DNA of 64,000 nt from Xanthomonas sp. 3793 (GTDB taxonomy: Bacteria; Pseudomonadota; Gammaproteobacteria; Xanthomonadales; Xanthomonadaceae), in assembly GCF_024806835.1 (NCBI RefSeq), contig NZ_JANTYU010000001.1, positions 992,001-1,056,000 on the forward strand. Reading direction: 5' to 3'. Position 1 is the stretch's first letter, and every line of letters begins with the position of its first letter. The position numbers were made by a program, and so were the translations under genes. This document shows positions 56,098-64,000 of this stretch, piece by piece. The notes beneath the pieces were generated by a model. That model was given only the letters and a program-made list of their open reading frames with translations. It was not told the origin of the DNA and did no database searches.

Positions 56098-56972
56098 CCA
56101 TAAAGTAGACAATCGCGGTTTTGCAAGACGCAGTGCACGAAATCCCTGCTGCAGGGCAAAACCCCTGTCGCGCCAGACGCTGCATCACGGTGATGGAACC
56201 TCGGGCGTCGCAGGAGGTGGACGGCCAGACGATCTCAGCCCATTGCGGCGATGTCGACCGCGGCCTTTTGTAAGCAACTCCGCACGCAAGCAGGTAACTC
56301 GTTAACGCCTGCCATCGCGCTAGCGCCCGTTTCTCTGTCGATCATCCAGCGTATTCCAGAGGACCCAGTCAGTCGTTCCTGACTCGCATCACGGCAAGCC
56401 TGGCATGCAGCGACAGTCTGTCCTGCTACGCATGCGCAGAAGCAAAGTGATGCAGCAGCCTGCGCGGCCCCGGGTTCGCGCACTGCAATCGTCTTGAGCG
56501 ATTCGGCACCCATCCGCATGACCCCATCTTGCAGTGACGGTAGCCGACTGAATCAGGTAAACGTACCCGTAAGCGTCTTTGGGCGCCGGCTGTGGCGGTC
56601 GAACTTGCCAACGCACGGCCCCACTCCGGCCAACCGGCCGTTGCCGTAAGTCTTGCGGCCCACCCAAGCGGTCGGATGCCTGAGCGCGCAGGTGTTCGCT
56701 CTCGTCGCTTGGCAACACGGATCAGCAACCGATCATCGCCGATGCGTGTTCCAGCAACCACAGTCGCATCAGCCATTGGTACCGGACAGATCGGCACCGC
56801 AGTGCGTCACCGAAAATTGCGCCGGCCGAAAACATCGCTGTGCCGACTTGGATCGCGAGCAGGATGCATCGTCACTTCCTGGGGCGCCAAGAGCGCGCCG
56901 ACATGTCTATCCCACCGGTCCGGTTTCTTCACGCTGGACACAATAAGGGCGCAAGCACCCAGCAACTCGGAT

Positions 56973-57006
56973 AAAAAAAGGCCCTTGGCAAATGCGCCAA
57001 GAGCCC
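56973..57006 (-). terminator. Rho-independent terminator of ssb
   Basis: On the minus strand, GGCTCTTGGC pairs with GCCAAGGGCC (one G-U pair, loop GCATTT) and is followed by a run of seven T. It starts about 28 bases past the ssb stop. Confidence 0.85.
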
Positions 57007-57034
57007 TTGTTTACATCTTTAAAAATGTATTCGC

Positions 57035-57574
57035 TTAGAACGGAATATCGTCATCGGCAAAATCGTCCATCGGCGGCGCCGACTGCTGCTGGGCCGGCTG
57101 CTGACGACGCGGGGCATAGTCCTGGCCACCGCCGCCGCCACCGTAACCGCCCTGGCCACCACCACCGCCACCGCCCTGCTGACGCGGGGCCTGCGCGCGC
57201 TGCGGGCGATCGCCGCCCATGCCACCGCCGCCGCCTTCACCACGGCCGCCGAGCATCTGCATCTCGTTGGCGACGATGTCGGTGCTGTACTTTTCCACGC
57301 CGTCCTGACCGGTGTACTTGTCGTAGCGCAGTTCGCCTTCGACATACACCTGCGAGCCCTTGCGCAGGTACTCACCGGCGATTTCGCCCAGCTTTCCGAA
57401 GAACACCACGCGATGCCACTCGGTGCGCTCCTGGTTATTGCCTTCGCGATCCTTGCGCATGCTGGTGGTGGCCAGGCTGACGCGGGTGATCGCCATGCCG
57501 GCCTGGGTGTACTTGGTGTCGGGATCGTTGCCGAGGTTGCCGACGAGGATGACTTTGTTGATGCCGCGGGCCAT
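57035..57574 (-). CDS. ssb: Single-stranded DNA-binding protein
   Basis: The ATG at 57574, with GGAAG upstream, gives 179 residues. The OB fold starts [18 protein letters not shown] and contains the conserved [15 protein letters not shown] long Gly/Gln-rich linker ends in the acidic tip [10 protein letters not shown] that binds partner proteins. Open sequence further upstream in frame is not part of the gene. A terminator follows. The gene is transcribed away from the polyprenyl synthase gene. Confidence 0.97.
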   Translation of the reverse strand: MARGINKVILVGNLGNDPDTKYTQAGMAITRVSLATTSMRKDREGNNQERTEWHRVVFFGKLGEIAGEYLRKGSQVYVEGELRYDKYTGQDGVEKYSTDIVANEMQMLGGRGEGGGGGMGGDRPQRAQAPRQQGGGGGGGQGGYGGGGGGQDYAPRRQQPAQQQSAPPMDDFADDDIPF

Positions 57575-57804
57575 AGCTGCTTCCGAAATGATGCGCTGGC
57601 GCCGGAGGCGCGCAGCGATGAATGTCTGTGCGGCAATGTTACCGCACCTGCCCACCGACGGTCGTGGCAGGTTGCCGCGCCCGGCTGCCGGGCAAGCGCC
57701 CCGCCCAGGGTCGGAAATCCAGCCCGCACGGGCCTTTGCAGCCGCGCGACAGCGAATATGAAGGCCGCGGTTGCGCCCGGCGGGACGGATCCTGCCGGTA
57801 CACC

Positions 57805-57810
57805 TATAAT
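57805..57810 (+). promoter_or_regulatory. -10 element for the polyprenyl synthase gene
   Basis: A perfect TATAAT lies 26 bases before the ATG at 57836. No good -35 hexamer is seen at the expected distance (GGGACG at 57782), so it may need an activator or be an extended -10 type. Confidence 0.45.
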
Positions 57811-57835
57811 CGGCGCTCATCACGAACGCCTGCGC

Positions 57836-58834
57836 ATGACCATCGCCGAAGACCTCCCCACCGTGCTGGGCCTGCCCCAGATCCAGTCCCTCGCCGCGCC
57901 CGACATGGCCGCGGTCGATGCACTGATCCGCCGCCGTCTGGCCTCGGACGTCGTGCTGATCAACCAGATCGCCGATCACATCATCTCCGCCGGCGGCAAA
58001 CGCCTGCGTCCGATGCTGGTGATGCTGGCCGGTCACGCGGCGGGCGGCTCCGGCCCGGAGCATCACCAGTTGGCGGCGATCATCGAATTCATCCACACCT
58101 CGACCCTGCTGCACGACGACGTGGTGGACGAGTCGGACCTGCGCCGCGGGCGCAGTACCGCCAATGCGCTATGGGGCAATGCACCCAGCGTGCTGGTCGG
58201 CGACTTCCTGTATTCGCGCAGCTTCCAGCTGATGGTCGAGCTGGACCGCATGGAAGTCATGCAGATCCTGGCCGACACCACCAACCGCATCGCCGAAGGC
58301 GAAGTGCTGCAGCTGCTGCACGTGCATAACCCCGACACCGACGAAGCCGCCTACCTGCGGGTGATCGAGCGCAAGACCGCCGTGCTGTTCGCCGCCGGCA
58401 CCCGCCTGGGTGCATTGGCCTCGGGCGCGGATGCCGATGTGCAGCAACGGCTTTACGACTACGGCATGCAGCTGGGCTTTGCGTTTCAGATCGCCGACGA
58501 CGTGCTCGATTACGCCGCAGATGCCACCGACCTGGGCAAGAACCTGGGTGACGACCTGGCCGAAGGCAAGGCCACGCTTCCGCTGATCCATGCGATGGCG
58601 CATTCGGACGCGGCCACGCAGCAGCGCCTGCGGCAGATCGTCGAACAAGGCGATGCAGCCGCGATGCCGGAAGTATTGGCCGCCATCCACGCCACCGGCG
58701 GGCTGGACTACAGCCGCCAGCGCGCCGCCGAATACGCTGCCGCCGCCGAACAGGCGCTGGACACCCTGCCCGCCAGCCCAGCGGTTGCCGCGCTACGCGG
58801 CCTGGCGCGCTACGCGGTCGAACGCACGCACTGA
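57836..58834 (+). CDS. ispB: Octaprenyl (polyprenyl) diphosphate synthase
   Basis: The protein has 332 residues, making the isoprenoid side chain of ubiquinone. The two Asp-rich motifs are intact: [15 protein letters not shown] near residue 85 and [18 protein letters not shown]. The [11 protein letters not shown] context and GKRLRP and NRIAEGE motifs fit long-chain trans-prenyl synthases rather than short-chain enzymes; chain length cannot be read with certainty. A hairpin begins directly after the stop, then a heptamer repeat. Confidence 0.93.
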   Translation: MTIAEDLPTVLGLPQIQSLAAPDMAAVDALIRRRLASDVVLINQIADHIISAGGKRLRPMLVMLAGHAAGGSGPEHHQLAAIIEFIHTSTLLHDDVVDESDLRRGRSTANALWGNAPSVLVGDFLYSRSFQLMVELDRMEVMQILADTTNRIAEGEVLQLLHVHNPDTDEAAYLRVIERKTAVLFAAGTRLGALASGADADVQQRLYDYGMQLGFAFQIADDVLDYAADATDLGKNLGDDLAEGKATLPLIHAMAHSDAATQQRLRQIVEQGDAAAMPEVLAAIHATGGLDYSRQRAAEYAAAAEQALDTLPASPAVAALRGLARYAVERTH

Positions 58835-58857
58835 TCCGGAGCGCTGGGCGCTCCGGA
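58835..58857 (+). terminator. Perfect 10-base-pair hairpin immediately after ispB
   Basis: TCCGGAGCGC (58835-58844) pairs perfectly with 58848-58857 across a TGG loop, beginning at the base after the stop codon. No T-run follows; the first heptamer repeat starts two bases later. Confidence 0.5.
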
Positions 58858-58858
58858 C

Positions 58859-58886
58859 GGGATTTGGGATTGGAGATTGGGGATTC
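58859..58886 (+). repeat. Four-unit heptamer repeat, second copy
   Basis: Units GGGATTT, GGGATTG, GAGATTG, GGGATTC. Copy lies about 25 bases after the ispB stop, in the same orientation as the gene. It pairs as an inverted repeat with the third copy at 59017-59044. Confidence 0.85.
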
Positions 58887-58973
58887 GCAAAAGCGGCCTT
58901 GTTCGCACTCTTACGAATCCCGAGACTTGATCGCCGAACGATTGTTAGGCACAGATCGCTGAGCACAACCAGG

Positions 58974-58995
58974 GATTGATTGATTGATTGATTGA
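58974..58995. repeat. (GATT)n tetranucleotide tract
   Basis: Five perfect GATT units plus GA, between the two inverted heptamer copies. No gene overlaps it. Confidence 0.85.
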
Positions 58996-59016
58996 AGGAC
59001 GGAACCGCGCTGTTGC

Positions 59017-59044
59017 GAATCCCGAATCCCGAATCACCAATCCC
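59017..59044 (-). repeat. Four-unit heptamer repeat, third copy, inverted
   Basis: On the minus strand the units are GGGATTG, GTGATTC, GGGATTC, GGGATTC. The copy starts two bases after the stop of the dienelactone hydrolase gene, reading in the same direction. Confidence 0.85.
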
Positions 59045-59046
59045 TG

Positions 59047-59847
59047 CTACTGACCGAACCGCTCATCGAAAAAGTCGCCAAGCATGCGGTACGCACGCTT
59101 GGCCGCGCGCGGGTTGTACAGGCAACCGGGCGGGCTGTTGGCATCGGCTTCGGCAAAGCAGTGCACCGCGCCGCTGAAATTGACGAACTGCCAGTCGGCG
59201 CCTGCGGCATTCATCTCGGTCTCGAAGGCGGCGATGTCCGTCTTGCTCACGCTCTTGTCGTCGGCGCCGTTGAGCACCAGCAGCGGCGTTTTGGCCGCGC
59301 CGGCAGCCGCCGGGCTAGGCGTGGCGATACCGCCGTGCAGGCTGACCACGCCGGCCAGCTGCGCACCGGCACGCACCAGCTCCAGTACCGTGGTGCCGCC
59401 GAAGCAGAACCCCACCGCGCCGATGCGCGATGCATCCAGCGGCGCCTTGCCGGCCTGCGCCTTGAGCACATCCACCGCTTTCAGCGCGCGGGCGCGCAAC
59501 GTCGGCGGGTCCTTCTTCAGGGCGCCGGCAAACTGCCCGGCCTCGCTGTCGTTGGCCGGACGCTTGCCCTTGCCGTACACATCGGCTACCAGCACCACAT
59601 AGTCGTCGCCGGCCATCTGCTTGGCCTTGCTCACTGCCGAGTCGTTGACGCCGCGCCAGTTCGGCACCATCACCAGGCCGGGGCGCTTGGCGTCGCCGGC
59701 ATCGTCGTAGACCAGCACGCCGCTGTAGGTGTCCTTGCCGACTTTCCATTCCAGTGGCTTGGCCTGCATTGCGGCCATCGCTGGAAATGCCAACGAGGCC
59801 AACACGCCGACCAGACCCATACCGCTCCACGACCGTTGCTTGTGCAT
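59047..59847 (-). CDS. Dienelactone hydrolase family protein, exported
   Basis: The protein has 266 residues. A signal peptide ending AFPAMA predicts export. The alpha/beta hydrolase has the DLH-type Cys nucleophile in AVGFCFGGTTV, Asp in NGADDKSV and His in SGAVHCFAE. Members hydrolyse lactones or esters; periplasmic ones are poorly characterised. It is a lone gene between repeats and the murD2 cluster. Confidence 0.88.
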   Translation of the reverse strand: MHKQRSWSGMGLVGVLASLAFPAMAAMQAKPLEWKVGKDTYSGVLVYDDAGDAKRPGLVMVPNWRGVNDSAVSKAKQMAGDDYVVLVADVYGKGKRPANDSEAGQFAGALKKDPPTLRARALKAVDVLKAQAGKAPLDASRIGAVGFCFGGTTVLELVRAGAQLAGVVSLHGGIATPSPAAAGAAKTPLLVLNGADDKSVSKTDIAAFETEMNAAGADWQFVNFSGAVHCFAEADANSPPGCLYNPRAAKRAYRMLGDFFDERFGQ

Positions 59848-60160
59848 GCGCTTGCTCCCGGGATTTGCGCGAGTGTAGGCCCAGCCGGCGTGCAGGATTG
59901 GTCGCGGCGCACGGAAGCGGCATAGCAGTGGCTGCGGCCGCCGGAGCGGCGTTGGTGTGGCGCACGCCCGCCTTGCTCACAGAATTGGCGCACGATGCCT
60001 TGAAGCGGCTGACAGAAATTAGCGAACAGTCTTCAGCTGGGTGTGGGTGGTGCGCGCAGCACCGGAGTGTACGCGTGGCCCCTGCCGCACCGAGCACCGG
60101 CCGCGCCCGCCTCGGCGGTGAGCACAGTCGTCTGATAGCTGCTGTTGACAGCCAGAGGCC
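59848..60160. other. Gap upstream of the dienelactone hydrolase gene
   Basis: About 310 bases with no recognisable gene, repeat or strong hairpin. It also forms the 3' flank of murD2. Confidence 0.5.
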
Positions 60161-61570
60161 TCACTGCACGCCCAGCCCCGGGATGGCACTGATCGCCGCC
60201 GGGTCGAATCCGGCCAGCTGGGCGAAATGCCGCCCGCGTGCGACGTAATCGCTGTACGCACCGAAGCTGGGCGCGCCCGGCGACAGCAGCACCACACCGC
60301 CCTGCACGCCCAGCGCGTCGCGTGCCAGCTGCATGGCATGCTCCAGGTCGGTGGCGGCATGCAGGCCGAAGCGACCGGTCTCGGCCAACGGCGCAAGCAG
60401 CGCATGGATGCGTGGCCCGTTGGCGCCCATGGTGACGATTTCCAGCGGTGCCTGCTGCGCCATGTGCTTGGCAAAATCCTGCCAATCCAGCCCGCGGTCG
60501 TGTCCACCGACCAGCAAGGCCACACGGCGTTGCGCAAAGCAGGCCAGCGCGGCCAGCGAGGCATGCGGTGTGGTGCTGATCGAATCGTTGACGTAGCTGA
60601 TGCCGTCCACGCTGCCGAGCAACTGCAGGCGATTGGGCAATGGACGGAAGCTCAATGCGGCCGGTGCCAGTGCTGCGGCATCCAGGCCCAGCGCCTCTAC
60701 TGCAGCCAGTACCGCGCACAGATTACGGCGGTTATGTTCGCCAGGCAGCGGCACGTTGGCGGTATCGAAGATGGCCTGCTCGCCGCGATATACCACATCG
60801 CCATGCAGGTGCCAGCCGTCGGCATGGTTGAACCAGCGCACCTCGCTGTCAGGCAGCTGCAGCCCGCGCAACAGCGGATCGGCAGCATTGAGCAGTGCAA
60901 TCCGCGGCCGGCCTTCGGTCACCAGCGACAGCTTGTCGCGCACGTAGCGCGCCTCGTCGCCGTGCCAGTCCAGGTGTTCGGGAAACAGGTTCAACACCAG
61001 CGCCAGTTGCGGGCGCGCGCCACTGCGCCCGACCTCGCCGGTCTGGTAGCTGGACAGCTCGATCGCCCAGTACGCAGGCGGCGGTTGCGGTGCCAGCACT
61101 TCCAGCAAGGGTTGGCCGATATTGCCGACCAGGGCGGTGCGATGTCCGGCGCAGCGCAGCAGGTGCGCCAGCAACGCGGTGGTGGTGCTCTTGCCCTTGG
61201 TCCCGGTCACGCAGATCGCGCCGGACACGCTTCCGTCGGCCTGCGCGTGTTCGGCAAACCACAGCGCCGTACCGCCGATGAACTGGGTGCCGTGCGCGGC
61301 AGCGGCCGTCAGCGCTTCGGCACGATACGGACTGATGCCAGGCGACTTCACCACGACCTCGAACCGGCCCAGCGCCTGCGCACTGGCTTCGGTTTCCACC
61401 TGCAACGCCGCATCGGCCAATGCATCCAGCTCGCGCGCTTCTTCGGCGTTGCAAAAGACGGTCAGCGGTTGCGCGGGCAATGCGCTGCGCAGCGCGCGAT
61501 AGGCAGCGCGCCCCTCGCGCCCCCACCCCCACAATGCAACCGCCCTGCCCTCAAGCTGCGAAATTCGCAC
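60161..61570 (-). CDS. murD2: UDP-MurNAc-L-Ala:L-glutamate ligase MurD2
   Basis: The protein has 469 residues of the Mur ligase fold. The ATP site is [15 protein letters not shown] near residue 120; [12 protein letters not shown] and [19 protein letters not shown] follow, and [15 protein letters not shown] in the C-terminal domain. Because murL overlaps its start by 20 bases, this is the MurD2 type, which adds L-Glu instead of D-Glu to UDP-MurNAc-L-Ala; MurL then epimerises it. That pathway is established in Xanthomonas oryzae. Confidence 0.9.
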   Translation of the reverse strand: MRISQLEGRAVALWGWGREGRAAYRALRSALPAQPLTVFCNAEEARELDALADAALQVETEASAQALGRFEVVVKSPGISPYRAEALTAAAAHGTQFIGGTALWFAEHAQADGSVSGAICVTGTKGKSTTTALLAHLLRCAGHRTALVGNIGQPLLEVLAPQPPPAYWAIELSSYQTGEVGRSGARPQLALVLNLFPEHLDWHGDEARYVRDKLSLVTEGRPRIALLNAADPLLRGLQLPDSEVRWFNHADGWHLHGDVVYRGEQAIFDTANVPLPGEHNRRNLCAVLAAVEALGLDAAALAPAALSFRPLPNRLQLLGSVDGISYVNDSISTTPHASLAALACFAQRRVALLVGGHDRGLDWQDFAKHMAQQAPLEIVTMGANGPRIHALLAPLAETGRFGLHAATDLEHAMQLARDALGVQGGVVLLSPGAPSFGAYSDYVARGRHFAQLAGFDPAAISAIPGLGVQ

Positions 61571-62906
61571 GCACGCGCTCCCACAGCGCCGCCGGGATAC
61601 GGTGCTCGCCGTCGATGGCCATCAACGGCTCGACCTGCAGGTCCTGCGCATCCAGCTGCGGCTGGATCTCGCGGATGAAACGCTTCACCAGCGCGTCTTC
61701 CTTCCACTCGGCACGCGTTGCCAGCACCGCCATCGCCGCACGCGATTCGCGGCCTTCGCCCACGCATTCGAACGGCTTGTGGTCCTGGAACTCGAGCAGC
61801 GCATCGTAGCCGCCGGCCTGGCTGGCATCGTCGAGCAGATTCCGCCCGAAGATCTTGACCAGGCGCGTCTTGGGCATGAACGGTGCCAGCGCCAGGAACA
61901 CGAAATGACACTTGGGGCAGACGCCGCACCAGCGATGCACCGGGCGCTCGCCCATGATGTGGAAGTTGCGGTTGCAGCTGGAAAAATGCGCGTCGTAGTG
62001 GTCGGTCTTGGCGAACTGCCGCGCCACCGCCAGCTCCGACAGCGGCCGCAGCAGCGAGTAATAACGCAGATCGTCAGCCACGTGGCGCTGCACATACGCA
62101 CCAAACGCCTGCTCGAATGCCCAACCCTTGGACCACTGGTGATTGACCTCGCCGGTGCCGGGAATCTGGCTGCCGTAACTGGCCGAACGCTCGTTGGAGA
62201 ACACCACCTGGTCCACACCGGTCAGCAACGCCGACAGCACCAGAATCGCCGAATTCACCGCAGTGACCGGGATATGCCCGTTCCACGCACCCTGGCGATT
62301 GAGCTCGAACAACTCCGGCGCCAGCACGCGGCCGATGTTGAGTACCGGCAGGCCGGTACGCTCGGCACAGGCGCGGATCAGTTGCGAGCCGCCGATCCAG
62401 CTGACGGTCTGCTCGATGCCGGCATGTCGCAGCGCTTCGATACTGACCAGCGAATCCTTGCCGCCACCGATCGCCACCAAGGCATGCTCGCGCAAGCCCA
62501 ACACAGGCGCCTGCGCAGCTGGCTGCGCAGCCACCGGGAAGTTGATCTTGCCGTGCAGGTTCAAGCCATTGCGGTAGGCGAATTCGCCCAGGCCATGCAG
62601 ATAAACACTTTCCACCAGCGCGGCGGTTTCGGCATCGATACTGTAGCTGTCGATGGCGATGGTCGGCGGCACGGCGGCCTTGTAGTAACTCACGCCCGCG
62701 ATGAGGTGCAGCAACTGCAAGGCCTGTTGCACGGCGGCGGCACGCGCGCCGTCCAGCACGAATGGCGCGCCGGGCACGGCAACGGTTTCCACCAGTTCCG
62801 GTCCCTGGTCGAAGGCATACACCAGCGTCGCCACGCCGGTCTGCGCGTCGAGCGCGCAGCGCACGAAACGGAAGGTGGACATCTGGTGTTTGTCGAAAGC
62901 GCTCAT
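61551..62906 (-). CDS. murL: UDP-MurNAc-L-Ala-L-Glu epimerase MurL
   Basis: The protein has 451 residues. It matches the MurL family: [20 protein letters not shown] (a PP-loop-like ATP site near residue 145) and [25 protein letters not shown], a Cys-rich block, in the second half. MurL converts the L-Glu of UDP-MurNAc-L-Ala-L-Glu to D-Glu, replacing glutamate racemase. Its ATG overlaps the stop of the upstream membrane-protein gene (ATGA), and its end overlaps murD2 by 20 bases. Confidence 0.92.
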   Translation of the reverse strand: MSAFDKHQMSTFRFVRCALDAQTGVATLVYAFDQGPELVETVAVPGAPFVLDGARAAAVQQALQLLHLIAGVSYYKAAVPPTIAIDSYSIDAETAALVESVYLHGLGEFAYRNGLNLHGKINFPVAAQPAAQAPVLGLREHALVAIGGGKDSLVSIEALRHAGIEQTVSWIGGSQLIRACAERTGLPVLNIGRVLAPELFELNRQGAWNGHIPVTAVNSAILVLSALLTGVDQVVFSNERSASYGSQIPGTGEVNHQWSKGWAFEQAFGAYVQRHVADDLRYYSLLRPLSELAVARQFAKTDHYDAHFSSCNRNFHIMGERPVHRWCGVCPKCHFVFLALAPFMPKTRLVKIFGRNLLDDASQAGGYDALLEFQDHKPFECVGEGRESRAAMAVLATRAEWKEDALVKRFIREIQPQLDAQDLQVEPLMAIDGEHRIPAALWERVRANFAA

Positions 62907-63367
62907 GGACTACCTGCAAGACCCCGTTGCCGACGCAGGTAGCGTCGGCACAGGGCATATTCAATCATGGAAAACGGCACCGCAGCCCACAGCAGCGGCA
63001 GGCAGCCGATGACGAACAACAGCAACATCACTTGCGAGCCAATCACCTGCGCATCGCCGGTGGCCGCCAATGCAACCAGCAGATACAGCAGCAATGCCGG
63101 CAGATAGCTGAGCGCACTCAACACCACCGTGCGTACTGCCATGCCACCAGCGTGCCAGGCGGACGCGGGCGCTCGCGTATCGCGCCGACGCTGCCAGCGC
63201 GCGGCGCTCCATGCGCCAGCGCCCGCCGCAAGCAGCGCCGGCAGCGCCCATTTCAGGCTATCGGCCCACGGCATCCGCTGGCCGGCCATGTCGATGACAG
63301 TGGAAAACACCATCGACACGCCGCCGGCCAGGGTGCTGAGCAGCACGAACTCAGCCAGCGGGCGCAT
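62903..63367 (-). CDS. Integral membrane protein of unknown function
   Basis: The protein has 154 residues and four hydrophobic segments: AEFVLLSTLAGGVSMVFSTV, WALPALLAAGAGAWSA, VVLSALSYLPALLLYLLVALA and VMLLLFVIGCLPLLWAAVPF. Basic ends (RRYLRRQRG). I do not recognise the family. It overlaps lysA by 17 bases and murL by 4 bases, so it is translated with them and may act in cell-wall precursor metabolism (inference). Confidence 0.7.
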   Translation of the reverse strand: MRPLAEFVLLSTLAGGVSMVFSTVIDMAGQRMPWADSLKWALPALLAAGAGAWSAARWQRRRDTRAPASAWHAGGMAVRTVVLSALSYLPALLLYLLVALAATGDAQVIGSQVMLLLFVIGCLPLLWAAVPFSMIEYALCRRYLRRQRGLAGSP

Positions 63368-64000
63368 CGATCACCTCTTCGCGCGGCAGCTCGCGTTGGT
63401 TGTAGGTGCTGGCCATCGAATAGCCGTACGCGCCCGCGTCGGCCACCAGCACCACATCGCCCGGGGCGGTGGCAGCCGGCAGGCGGCGGCGCTTGCCGAA
63501 CACGTCAGACGACTCGCAGATCGGCCCGACGATGTCGAAGCTGCAATCGGCCGGCGCGTCGAGCTGGCTGAGGTTTTCGATGTCGTGCCAGGCGTCGTAC
63601 AGCGCCGGGCGGATCAAGGTGTTCATGCCCGCATCCAGTCCGACGCGTTGCACGCCATCCTTTTCGATCACCTGGGTGACGCTGGCCAGCAACACGCCGG
63701 CCTCGGCCACCAGGTAGCGGCCCGGCTCGATCGCCAGCCGATAGCCCGGATGCACGGCCTTGACCTCGGCCAGGCCCTTGGCCCACACATCGAGATCGAA
63801 CGGTTCGTCCTCGGCGCTGTACGGAATCGGCAGACCGCCGCCGATATCGATGGTTTCCACTGTGCCGATACGGCGGGCGAACCCGGCCAGTTCGTCGTAC
63901 ATCATGCGCCAGTGCTCGCCGGTCTCCACGCCACTGCCCAGGTGCGCATGCACGCCGGTGATGGTGACCTCCAACGTGCGCGCCACTTCAACGAACTCAT
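63351..64000 (-). CDS. lysA: Diaminopimelate decarboxylase, C-terminal part (5' cut by window)
   Basis: The frame is open to the right edge, so only about 215 C-terminal residues are seen. PLP-enzyme (fold III) motifs are HAHLGSGVETG, IDIGGGLPIPY, AIEPGRYLVAEAG, the active-site Cys in CESSDVFGK, and GAYGYSMASTYN. LysA makes L-lysine from meso-diaminopimelate. In xanthomonads it is often fused behind an aspartate kinase, so this may be the end of such a bifunctional protein; the window does not show it. Confidence 0.9.
   Translation of the reverse strand, partial: EFVEVARTLEVTITGVHAHLGSGVETGEHWRMMYDELAGFARRIGTVETIDIGGGLPIPYSAEDEPFDLDVWAKGLAEVKAVHPGYRLAIEPGRYLVAEAGVLLASVTQVIEKDGVQRVGLDAGMNTLIRPALYDAWHDIENLSQLDAPADCSFDIVGPICESSDVFGKRRRLPAATAPGDVVLVADAGAYGYSMASTYNQRELPREEVIDAPAG

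Larger units (their letters stand above)
56035..57034. other. Intergenic region between the keto-glycoside locus and ssb
   Basis: About 1 kb without a convincing gene. It holds operator site 2 near its left end and the ssb terminator at its right end. Open frames at 56389-56797 (minus) show no full domain, though one reads KDAYGYVYLIQSA, weakly like a GIY-YIG start; I do not call it. Confidence 0.5.

Noticed and set aside
56389..56797. Minus-strand frames with a weak GIY-YIG-like GYVYLIQS segment
   Set aside because: Only one short segment matches and no catalytic residues follow; not enough to call even a pseudogene.
393..59044. Heptamer repeats as a CRISPR array
   Set aside because: Units are 7 bases and contiguous, with no spacers and no cas genes nearby.

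Overview
The window looks like chromosomal DNA of a Xanthomonas species (gammaproteobacterial plant-associated genus). Support: uniformly high GC; a lipase effector with the glutamine-rich XVIPCD-type tail typical of the Xanthomonas antibacterial type IV secretion system; the MurD2/MurL pair used by xanthomonads for the D-Glu residue of peptidoglycan; and heptamer and palindromic intergenic repeats. I see no rRNA, tRNA, CRISPR array, prophage or intact insertion sequence.

Layout. (1) 1-4.5 kb: 3' end of a GNAT-domain protein, a repeat-rich gap, and mfd. (2) 4.8-13.3 kb: a compact chemosensory operon (STAS protein, CheA, poly-HAMP receptor, CheW, REC-EAL regulator, CheR, CheB) behind a sigma-28-like promoter; it has no CheY, and its only other response regulator is a c-di-GMP phosphodiesterase-type protein. 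(3) 13.6-25.9 kb: mainly housekeeping and redox genes: HKD phospholipase/cardiolipin synthase-like protein, M13 metallopeptidase lipoprotein, gpmA, endonuclease V, two pirins, an OsmC protein, CstA plus its small YbdD/YjiX-like partner. (4) 26.1-29.7 kb: a repeat-rich gap, a HAD phosphatase, and an effector/immunity-like pair (ankyrin lipoprotein, lipase X-Tfe). (5) 29.9-39.5 kb: DUF819 membrane protein, a small DUF2188-like protein, and a periplasmic molybdenum aldehyde oxidoreductase set (paoABC, xdhC-like chaperone, mocA), then a medium-chain oxidoreductase. (6) 39.9-45.5 kb: MscS-type channel, a decayed diguanylate cyclase, and a TetR/SDR/quinone-oxidoreductase module with an inverted-repeat operator. 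(7) 46.1-56.1 kb: a LacI-family regulator and two convergent operons encoding TIM-barrel isomerase/epimerases, a sugar-type MFS transporter, a Gfo/Idh/MocA oxidoreductase, cytochrome c, a GMC dehydrogenase with its small subunit, and a DUF1080 (3-keto-disaccharide hydrolase family) protein. (8) 57.0-64.0 kb: ssb, polyprenyl diphosphate synthase, dienelactone hydrolase, murD2, murL, a membrane protein and the 3' end of lysA.

The most notable system is region 7. An identical 15-base palindromic site (ATTCAATCGATTGCA) lies in front of both operons, so the two convergent arms are probably one LacI-controlled regulon. Its gene content suggests import of a glycoside, periplasmic oxidation at C3 by a three-part flavo-cytochrome dehydrogenase, and cleavage of the keto-glycoside by DUF1080 and TIM-barrel enzymes. 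The substrate is not evident from sequence. The other points most worth following are the chemosensory operon with a c-di-GMP output, the lipase effector with its ankyrin lipoprotein, and repeats that recur at separate gene ends.
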